From the NCBI GenBank assembly GCA_910579135.1, contig CAJTTM010000007.1, forward strand, positions 36,522-100,521: 64,000 nucleotides of DNA, in the 5' to 3' direction. The translations under genes and the position numbers were made by a program. Source of the DNA: an uncultured Erysipelotrichales bacterium (GTDB lineage: Bacteria > Bacillota_I > Bacilli_A > Erysipelotrichales > Coprobacillaceae). Below the pieces are notes generated by a model, which saw only the letters and a list, made by a program, of their open reading frames with translations, searched no databases and was not told the origin of the DNA. Shown one piece after another: positions 34,431-41,646 of the stretch. Each line of letters starts with the position of its first letter. Within the stretch, counting starts at the first letter, position 1.

Positions 34431-35177
34431 TTAACAACTTCCCATTTGTCCACCGTCAATTCTAATAATTGTGTTATTAATAAAGTTAGCTTCATCACTA
34501 ATTAAAAATTTAACTAAATAAGCCACTTCTTCGGGTTCACCATATCGTTGAACCATAATTTTTTCTTGTTCTTCTTTTAAAAATTGTTCGTCATAGCCTT
34601 CTAATTCATTTTCAGTTCCAATAAAACCAGGCGCAATGCAATTGACATGAATATATGGAGCAAATTCAAATGCTAAGTTATGTGTCATTGAAATGATTGC
34701 TGCTTTTGATGCATCATAATCAATACACATTGGATAATATGTATTGATACCATTTGTAGAAGAAATGTTAATAATTCTACCATATTCTTTTTCAAACATA
34801 TGCTTATAGACTCTTTTGCTACAATTAAATACTCCTACAACATTGACATCTAATGTTCTTCTGAAATCTTCAGCATTTTTTAAATGAAATAAATTAGATA
34901 AGTCAATAGCAGCATTATTAATAAGAATATCTACACCACCTAATTTATTTTCTATTGTTGTTATCATTTGATCAACTTCATTTTCTAAAGAAACATCTGC
35001 TTTTATAGCTAAACATTGAACTCCATAGTCATTAATGATTGTTTCTTTTAATTTTATTGCTTCTTCTTTTGATGTTAAGTAATTGATAACAATATCATAA
35101 TGATTTTTCGCAAGTTCTAAAGCAATCGCTTTCCCAATACCTTTTGCTCCACCTGTTATTAATACAATTTTATTCAT
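34431..35177 (-). CDS. Short-chain dehydrogenase/reductase (FabG-like)
   Basis: This 248-residue NAD(P)-dependent oxidoreductase has the glycine motif ITGGAKGIGKAIA, NNAAIDL in place of the usual NNAG, the catalytic Ser in IINISSTNG, and the Tyr/Lys pair in DYDASKAA. The ending RIDGGQMGS is typical of FabG-like SDRs. It lies downstream of efp with an intrinsic terminator between, so it may depend on readthrough or on its own promoter. No fatty acid synthesis gene is nearby, so a true FabG role is unlikely; the substrate is unknown. Confidence 0.85.
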   Translation of the reverse strand: MNKIVLITGGAKGIGKAIALELAKNHYDIVINYLTSKEEAIKLKETIINDYGVQCLAIKADVSLENEVDQMITTIENKLGGVDILINNAAIDLSNLFHLKNAEDFRRTLDVNVVGVFNCSKRVYKHMFEKEYGRIINISSTNGINTYYPMCIDYDASKAAIISMTHNLAFEFAPYIHVNCIAPGFIGTENELEGYDEQFLKEEQEKIMVQRYGEPEEVAYLVKFLISDEANFINNTIIRIDGGQMGSC

Positions 35178-35181
35178 CGTT

Positions 35182-35209
35182 TTAAAAAAAAGAGTTTAAT
35201 TAAACTCTT
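35182..35209 (-). terminator. Intrinsic terminator of efp
   Basis: The perfect palindrome AAGAGTTTAATTAAACTCTT (35190-35209) is followed on the minus strand by a T run. It overlaps the efp stop codon. Confidence 0.7.
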
Positions 35210-35757
35210 CCTGCATATTTCCCATCTGTTGAAAATACAACGATTTTCTCACCTTGTTCGATAAACTGTGGTACCCTTAATGTTAAACCAGTATCTGTAA
35301 CTGCATCTTTTGTTTGGTTAGACGGTGCACCTTTAATAGCTGGATCTGTTTCTACAACAGTTAATTCAACTTTTTCTGAAACTGAAACTGATAATAACAT
35401 TCCATCAAAGAACATTAAATAAGCATTAGATCCTTCAACAATAAAATACTTGTTGAATCCAACTTGTTCTTCAGAAACTTCATATGTATCATATGTTTCT
35501 AAATCCATGAAATAATATGTTGTATCAGCACTATAAGAATATTGAACTAATTTTTTTGAAATATTAGCTTGTTCAAATTTAATAGATGCATTAAAGTTTC
35601 TTTCTTGAATATTTCCAGTTTTTAAGTTTCTCATTTTTGTTTTTAAAATAGCTGCTCCCTTACCAGGTTTTACGTGTTGAAAATCTAAAACTTGACAAGG
35701 ATCTCCATCTACAATTAAAGTTAATCCTGTTTTAAAATCTCCTGCGGCAATTGCCAT
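35200..35757 (-). CDS. efp: Elongation factor P
   Basis: EF-P relieves ribosomes stalled at polyproline stretches. The 185-residue protein has three beta-barrel domains with the family start MAIAAGDFKTGLTL, the tip loop FQHVKPGKGAA with the Lys that is modified in many bacteria, and the closing GEKIVVFSTDGKYAGRV. I start at the ATG at 35755-35757 since AGGAGTG lies 8 bases upstream; a longer reading adds 23 residues not found in the family. No epmA, epmB or ymfI-like modification gene is seen nearby. Confidence 0.96.
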   Translation of the reverse strand: MAIAAGDFKTGLTLIVDGDPCQVLDFQHVKPGKGAAILKTKMRNLKTGNIQERNFNASIKFEQANISKKLVQYSYSADTTYYFMDLETYDTYEVSEEQVGFNKYFIVEGSNAYLMFFDGMLLSVSVSEKVELTVVETDPAIKGAPSNQTKDAVTDTGLTLRVPQFIEQGEKIVVFSTDGKYAGRV

Positions 35758-35837
35758 AATTATCACTCCTATTTTTTTATATTTTTTTACATGCTTTATT
35801 GTAACAGTTTTATAGCATATTCTCAAGTCAGATAAAA

Positions 35838-37064
35838 TTAAAATATAGATATTTTTTCTTTTTCTTGATGTTCTTTAATATATTTGCTCCATTTGATATA
35901 TCCATATGTTGTATTTGTAAAGTATCCAATCTTTAAAATCAATAATACATATTGTCCAGAAATAATATTAATAACAGCTTCAAGGAAGGCGCAAATATAC
36001 CATGCTAGCCATTGTTCTCTTAGTCTAAAGAAGATAAATAATCCATTCGCAATACCTACAGCTGATGCACAAGCATCAATATAAATGATTGCTGTTTCTA
36101 ATGTTTTATTGTTATAAAAATCAGTCGCAATATCAAGACCACTAATAAAGTATCCCACAACAATTGTCCATACAACAATACCTACAATAACTAAGACTTC
36201 TTGATATCCTTTTAATTTTCTGACTTTTGTTAATTCACTTTCTTCTTCATCTTTATGTTTAGTCCAATTGATGTAACTAATAATATCAATAGGTAACCAG
36301 AAGAATAAAGTCACTGTCATTGTTGCAAATCTATACATTAAGACAATACATGTTATAATTTCTACAATTTCAACAAGTACAGAAACAAGGAAATTATATC
36401 TAGATTGTTTTGAAATTAATAATTCACAAAGAATATTTAAGAAAGTATCTAATAAATACAATAACATGATAACAATCCCATTGACTCCATTTGCTCCCTC
36501 TTCTGGGAATAAAACAGAGAAGATGGTTGCTAAAACCATAATAATCATAAACCATGATTTTTCATAGGTTGTAAATTGTTTTGAGAATAACATCATAATA
36601 GCTAAGGATAATGCTAAAATAAATGTTGAAGTTCCTAGATTAAATACAGGCATTAATTCTTCTGCCATGACTTGTTGATAAGTGTATTGTGCTTCTTTAT
36701 GAGTTACATCTTTATGGTGAAAATATAATGGAGTGCCTTTAGTTGTTTTATATTCATAGGCAACAATTGTATTTTTATTTAATTTTTCATATTCTTCATA
36801 TGTATAAGAAACAACTAATTTTTTATCACCATCTCTATATATAACATCACATATGGTACTATCTGAATCATAGTCTTCCTCTTCTTCATCTCTTACCATA
36901 TTAATACTTCTTTGGTATTGTATATCCCCTACATCAGAATGTACACTTGAAAATCCAATACAAATAGAAACTATTGAACCAATACATAATAGAACTAATA
37001 TTAATATTTCTATAGATCTTAATTTTTTATTTGGTTCAATATTTGATTTAAAAAATTGAATCAT
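35838..37064 (-). CDS. PnuC-like nicotinamide riboside transporter with extra N-terminal domain
   Basis: The C-terminal 200 residues match PnuC: DIISYINWTKHKD, then YIDACASAVGIANGLFIFFR, REQWLAWYICAFLEAVINI and GYFTNTTYGYIKW, within about seven membrane helices. PnuC carries out facilitated uptake of NAD precursors that are trapped by phosphorylation inside. Usual length is 180-250 residues; here it is 408. The extra part is one N-terminal membrane helix (about 20-38) and an acidic, probably extracytoplasmic stretch of about 100 residues (VRDEEEEDYDSDS onward) before the next helix. It is transcribed alone. A kinase of the NadR/NRK type is not next to it. It gives the cell a salvage route beside the nadABC operon. 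Confidence 0.8.
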   Translation of the reverse strand: MIQFFKSNIEPNKKLRSIEILILVLLCIGSIVSICIGFSSVHSDVGDIQYQRSINMVRDEEEEDYDSDSTICDVIYRDGDKKLVVSYTYEEYEKLNKNTIVAYEYKTTKGTPLYFHHKDVTHKEAQYTYQQVMAEELMPVFNLGTSTFILALSLAIMMLFSKQFTTYEKSWFMIIMVLATIFSVLFPEEGANGVNGIVIMLLYLLDTFLNILCELLISKQSRYNFLVSVLVEIVEIITCIVLMYRFATMTVTLFFWLPIDIISYINWTKHKDEEESELTKVRKLKGYQEVLVIVGIVVWTIVVGYFISGLDIATDFYNNKTLETAIIYIDACASAVGIANGLFIFFRLREQWLAWYICAFLEAVINIISGQYVLLILKIGYFTNTTYGYIKWSKYIKEHQEKEKISIF

Positions 37065-37293
37065 TTTTTTATTCCCCCTCTTACTACATAAATTTCAACA
37101 AAATTTTTATTTTGTTATTAAAAATGATTGCAATATCTTATTTATTCAATAATGAAAAGTTGTATTCACTGCATAAAGTGAATTATAACATAAATATCTT
37201 TTATTTTATATCAAATAATTTCATGTTTTTGAATCAAATAGAATAATTAGCTTCTCTTAATAGCTTTTATTCATTTCTACTCAAACTATTCAA
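37065..37293. other. Non-coding stretch with a hairpin
   Basis: No gene is visible. TTCACT and AAGTGAA form a short inverted repeat (about 37166-37183) upstream of the PnuC-like gene; no match to the nad operon palindrome is present. Confidence 0.4.
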
Positions 37294-38520
37294 CTAAAAG
37301 CACTCATTATTTTTCATAAAATCTACGATATTTATATGTCTAATACCATTCCTTTTTTGAAGTAAATAATCCGTTGTTGCAACATATTTTAGGTAGTTAT
37401 CCTTAATTTTTTCTAATGGTTTATATTCTCTATCCTCAGTTTCCTTATTTAGCATAATTATATATGATACTTGCACATAAGAATAGTTCAATTCATCATC
37501 ACGTAAAATAAAATCACATTCTAATTTACCAATTCTACTAACACTTACAGAATAATTATGACTTCTTGCATATATATAAACAATGTTTTCTAAGCAAGGT
37601 CCATAATTCATTTGATTATCAGTATTTAAGACATAATAAAAACTCAAATCAGCTATATAATACTTTTTTCACCTTTTATTGATTTCTTTGATTTCATATC
37701 ATATCTACTACAATCATAAATGATTTTTACATCTAATAATGCTTGAATATATTTAGATACAGTAATTTTACTAATTGGAGTCCCATTCTTTTTTAATGTG
37801 CTAACAATATTATTAATACTTATTAAAGAACCAAAGTTATTAATCACAAAATTTCTTACTATTTCAAAGGCGTTTCTATCTTTAATTTTTATTCTTCTTT
37901 TTATATCTTTTTCAAAAATTTCTTTTATAACACTTTGCGTGTAAGTTCTTTTATCTTTAAGGTTATCTATTTGTAATGTACGAGGAAATCCTCCTTCCAA
38001 TATATACGAATTTAATTCTTCTAATGGATTAGAACTTATAAACTTATTATAAAATTTTTCATACTTTCATATTCTTCAAAACTCAAAGTATACATTTCAA
38101 ATTCAATATAACGTCCAGTTAGTTTTGTCATTAATTCTCCACTTAATAAATAAGAATTAGAACCAGTTAAATTGAATATTCACCTTCACTCCTAAATCCA
38201 TTTAAAACTTCTTCGAATCCTTTTACATTTTGTACTTCATCTATAAAAAGATATTTTAATCCCTGAATATTTGATACTTTCCCATCAATAAGTATTTCTA
38301 ATTGATCAGCCTCTCTAATCTTTCTATATTCTCTTCTATCCAAATCAATATATATAATATTTTCTTTCAATGCACCGTGTTCTACTATTTCTTCAGCTAT
38401 TGTTTGTATTAGTGATGATTTTCCACGCCTACGCGCTCCTGTAATAACTTTAATGATATCATCAGCTCTGTAAAATCCTCTTATCTTTTTCAAATAATTT
38501 TCTCTTTTATATAATTTCAT
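37294..38520 (-). pseudogene. AAA ATPase with DUF4143 domain, broken by frameshifts
   Basis: The remnant starts MKLYKRENYLKKIRGF and carries the phosphate loop GARRRGKSSLIQ and Walker B YLFIDEVQN in a first frame (to 38167). It then continues in other frames with SGELMTKLTGRYIEFEMY, LEGGFPRTLQ, the winged-helix part SINNIVSTLKKNGTPISKITVSKYIQALL, and the DUF4143 nuclease-like end FYYVLNTDNQMN and KLECDFILRDDE. That order is the complete family architecture of about 410 residues, but at least three frame changes (near 38166, 38040 and 37650) break it. These ATPases are common in accessory regions and may be toxin-like or defence related. No intact copy is present here. Confidence 0.75.
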
Positions 38521-38613
38521 CTTCATCACCAAAATATATTATAGCACAAAGCATTATGTTTTTATCATTTATCGTTTCCATTTTTAAAAAAATTAAAAAA
38601 TCGGTAACGATAA

Positions 38614-39464
38614 CTATAAAAAACACTGTATTTCTATAATACTTCTTGTTGTTAGTGAATGTGCTTTTTTATCCATAATATCTTTTATCATCTTAAAACC
38701 TATAAAACCTGTACAATGTCCTGTATAAAGTTGAATATTTTCTTTTATTAAGTATTCACATATTATCTTTATTTCTTCCTTAGAAAAAGTACATAGTTCT
38801 TTTTGATCCTTTTTCCCTTTTAAATGTAGTCCTCCTATAAAAGCATATATTTTTTGATTTGGTAATGATTGTTTCACTTCTTCAATAATATTTTGTATTC
38901 CAGCATGAGAACATGAATTAAAGATAATTAATCCTTTACTTGTATTAAAAACTAAACTTAATTCATGAGAAAAATTGTCACTAATGAATTGTTTGTTCTT
39001 CTTAACATATAATTGACTTTTTTTATTAATAGATTTTAAATGTTTTATATTGTGTGGGATTAAATATACATCTCTATCTATTTGAGTCATTTGATCAATA
39101 AGAGTAAAACGATGTAAATGATTTTGTTGAATAGACATAGGAACAGCAATATTATGTAATACACCACCAGAAGCAGAGTAGTATTGTTCAAAAACATTTT
39201 TCATTGCATAAACAATGACATTTTGATTTTGAGATAAAAAAGCATCATAACCACCTGAATGATTATAATGACCATGAGATAATATACAACATTTGACATT
39301 ATTGATTGAAACATCTAAGGCTTTTGCGTTAGATATAAATGCTGACGTAGCGCCCCTGCATCTAACAAATATGATGAATGATTATTTTCGATCAATAAAC
39401 TTAATCCAAGTTCAATTAATAAATCATTTGGACCTGTATTTTCAATTAATACTGTTATTCTCAT
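38614..39464 (-). pseudogene. Metallo-beta-lactamase-fold hydrolase, frameshifted, HxHxDH altered
   Basis: From ATG 39462-39464 the frame reads MRITVLIENTGPNDLLIELG up to SSYLLDAGA, then shifts near 39350 (a GGGG run). The next frame continues AFISNAKALDVSINNVKCC, SHGHYNHSGGYDAF and on to the stop at 38614. The full length of about 283 residues fits the MBL subfamily related to the methanopterin-type phosphate synthase proteins. Besides the frameshift, the metal motif HxHxDH reads HGHYNH, with Asn where the metal-binding Asp should be. Both defects suggest an inactive gene. An AGGAAGG site precedes the start. Confidence 0.75.
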
Positions 39465-39564
39465 ATATTTATACCTTCCTAAGAATATTCATATATTTAT
39501 TATAGATGATTATAAATGATAAAACAATTTTTATCATTAGAAAGTATTATATTATAAAATAAAA

Positions 39565-39607
39565 AGCTTGGTATTTTCTATTACATCGCAATAATTAATA
39601 CCAAGCT
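39565..39607. terminator. Hairpin terminator
   Basis: AGCTTGGTATT (39565-39575) pairs with AATACCAAGCT (39597-39607) around a 21-base loop. On the minus strand it is followed by TTTTATTTT and lies 56 bases after the stop of the TPR gene. Confidence 0.7.
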
Positions 39608-39662
39608 ATTTTTCTATACTTTAATGAAAGATAGTTATTATATTTTATAATTATAAAATAGA

Positions 39663-40559
39663 TTATTTCAATGTTTTTTGCATAAAATGAGCAAGAGAGC
39701 CGTTTAGAAAAATAGTATCAAAAGCATTCATATACATAATAATCTCTTCTAACGAAAATGGTCTATAGTAGCCTTCTATAAAATGTGTTTCTACATCATC
39801 TTCATCAAGTTGCCCTTTTACAAATTTTTTAAAGTCTGGTACTTTCATTTGGACAGCTCTTAGATGTCTTCTTGCTTTTGTATAATCTGTTTGCTTATAA
39901 GCTAATACAAATTGAAATAAATGTGTTGGTATATTATCTTCAGGATAATGATCAATAATTTCTTTCATCTTTTCACATTCTTCCAACATTGCATAAAGTC
40001 CCATTAATGAATATCTTGCTCCCATATTATCATTCTCGTTTAAATAAATGATATACTCATATAATTCAATAGCTTTTCGATAAGATCCTATTTGTTGATA
40101 TTGTGAAGCCATTACATAAAGTAATCTTATATATGGTCTTGTTTCCAATATTCCATAAAAACATGAAATATTTTCCTCTGTAAAGTATCCTTCACTTTCT
40201 AAATACTCTTTTTCTTCTTTTTCTAATTTTTCCAATTCTCGTATACGTTTGAATTCATCTTCATAAAAACAAATTAATTCAATTTTTGCATCTGTAAAAT
40301 TGGGTTTAAGTTTAATAGCCTGTTTTAATAATCTTCTTGATTCTGAATTACTATATGTTTCCATAGCTTTATCATATAAATCATAGGCTTTTTCTTCATC
40401 ACTTTGTTCAAGTTTACCTTCTTTTTTTAATTTTAAATTTTCGTTATATTGTTTCATAAATTCTTGAGCATAATCATTAATATTATCCTCTGTCACCTTA
40501 TCTCCAAGACTATCGATATAATTATGAAATGCTTTCATTGCTTTTTCTGTTTGTCTCAT
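39663..40559 (-). CDS. TPR-repeat protein, 298 aa
   Basis: This soluble protein is built mostly of paired helices. Recognisable TPR units are AYDLYDKAMETYSNSESRRLLKQAI (given here as AYDLYDKAMETY and SRRLLKQAIKL), IRLLYVMASQYQQIGSYRKA followed by IELYEYIIYLN, and ARYSLMGLYAML. It has no signal peptide or catalytic motif. The N-terminus MRQTEKAMKAFHNYIDSLG is often seen in Firmicute TPR proteins of unknown role. The ribosome binding site GAGAGGA is clear. It is transcribed alone, with its own terminator. Protein-protein binding is the only inference I would make. Confidence 0.75.
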   Translation of the reverse strand: MRQTEKAMKAFHNYIDSLGDKVTEDNINDYAQEFMKQYNENLKLKKEGKLEQSDEEKAYDLYDKAMETYSNSESRRLLKQAIKLKPNFTDAKIELICFYEDEFKRIRELEKLEKEEKEYLESEGYFTEENISCFYGILETRPYIRLLYVMASQYQQIGSYRKAIELYEYIIYLNENDNMGARYSLMGLYAMLEECEKMKEIIDHYPEDNIPTHLFQFVLAYKQTDYTKARRHLRAVQMKVPDFKKFVKGQLDEDDVETHFIEGYYRPFSLEEIIMYMNAFDTIFLNGSLAHFMQKTLK

Positions 40560-40780
40560 AATTTGTTCCTCTCTATATTTGTCTATAATTAGTATACTAT
40601 ATATATTGCCATTTTTCTATTATTTATTTTTATTAATATAAAATTTTTTGAAGATACTAATACATATATAAACTTTATGAAATTATCTCAGTAATCTAAA
40701 TGTAATATGATTATCTCTTTAACAATCGCATTAAAGACATATTACTTTTCAGTGTGATATATCATATAAATTATATTCAA

Positions 40781-40870
40781 ATAAAACAGGTTCATAACCT
40801 GTTTTATCAGACTGTTGGCTTTCTATTTTGTCAACGGTCTGAAATTCGCTTAAAAAGCGAATTATTTTTA
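40781..40870 (+). ncRNA. Three contiguous hairpins, possible small RNA or leader
   Basis: Three stems abut without gaps: a 12-pair stem with a 3-base loop (40781-40792 with 40796-40807), a 10-pair stem with one G-T pair (40808-40817 with 40832-40841), and a perfect 9-pair stem (40843-40851 with 40855-40863) followed by ATTTTTA, which looks like a terminator. No ORF is inside. It lies between a TPR gene and a short gene at 40907, whose -10 TATAAT (40883-40888) is downstream of it. A processed small RNA, an attenuator or a transposable remnant are all possible. Confidence 0.45.
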
Positions 40871-40906
40871 TAGACTCTCTGCTATAATTTTATTGAGGTG
40901 ACTATA

Positions 40907-41200
40907 ATGGACAAATTAAAAAACTGGTTATTTGATACAGAAAAAGAAACCCTTTCATATATGCATGATGAAATTACGTTGGATCAATATACAATTGATG
41001 ATTATAAATTATTATATAAAATTGGTGATAATTTAAAATGTAATCATATAATTATTTGTTATATAGATGAAATGTTTCTCACAAGATCTCTAGATTATCT
41101 AAAAGGAATATGTTTTGTTCTAGATTATCAACATATTCCTCTAACAAACAATATTTATTTATTTCTTCCCAAAACAATAAACTATAACCCTAATTCATAA
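40907..41200 (+). CDS. Hypothetical protein, 97 aa
   Basis: The gene has its own -10 TATAAT at 40883-40888 and a GAGGTGA site 6 bases before the ATG at 40907; an in-frame GTG at 40898 lies within that site and is less likely. The product starts MDKLKNWLFDTEKE and has two beta-like hydrophobic stretches (HIIICYIDEMF, GICFVLDYQHI). No family is recognised. Its 3' end overlaps the convergent HTH-like gene by 19 bases. It borders the helicase/NUDIX/MazG/DUF2075 operon and could be an accessory part of it, but it is on the other strand. Confidence 0.5.
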   Translation: MDKLKNWLFDTEKETLSYMHDEITLDQYTIDDYKLLYKIGDNLKCNHIIICYIDEMFLTRSLDYLKGICFVLDYQHIPLTNNIYLFLPKTINYNPNS

Positions 41201-41595
41201 ATAATTTCATTAACAGTATATAAATCATATATTTTGTTTTGTACACAATATATAATAACAATGTCAAATTTATTATTTAGTGATAATGCATAATTTGCAC
41301 TAGCCAATAAAGCTTCAAATTCAATTAAGTCTAATTCTAGAGCTAATCCTAAAGCAATAATAGTTTTTCTTGATGGATGATATAATGGATTCCTAATTTT
41401 TGAAAAATGTTTAGCATTTATATGAGCTTTTTTATAAATAAATGAATCTTTTTTGCCTGGAAATTTGTGTGACATATATAAATATAATAATTCTACAAAT
41501 GATAATAGTGCATATGGATTTTCTTTTTGAAAATCTTTATCACTTTTTATTTTATATTCCAACTTATTAATTTCTTTTATTATATCCTCTATCAT
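41182..41595 (-). CDS. HTH-like (XRE-type) regulatory protein
   Basis: The 137-residue product has a helix-turn-helix-like centre: KKAHINAKHFSKIRNP, then HPSRKTIIALGLALELDL and EFEALLASANYALS, a pattern of short helices like that of XRE-type DNA-binding domains. The C-terminal part FDIVIIYCVQNKIYD is conserved in a widespread uncharacterised Firmicute family. I use the ATG at 41593-41595 with TGGAG 7 bases upstream; the longest frame begins at a TTG seven codons earlier. It follows the helicase gene by 51 bases on the same strand, so it is probably the fifth gene of that operon, and may regulate it. Confidence 0.6.
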   Translation of the reverse strand: MIEDIIKEINKLEYKIKSDKDFQKENPYALLSFVELLYLYMSHKFPGKKDSFIYKKAHINAKHFSKIRNPLYHPSRKTIIALGLALELDLIEFEALLASANYALSLNNKFDIVIIYCVQNKIYDLYTVNEIIYELGL

Positions 41596-41646
41596 AAACA
41601 TACTCCATTTTATCAAAATATAAACTTATGACTTTATATTATAAAA

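Noticed and set aside
39293..39505. 70-codon frame on the plus strand
   Set aside because: It is a shadow of the MBL-fold gene on the opposite strand and has no ribosome binding site.
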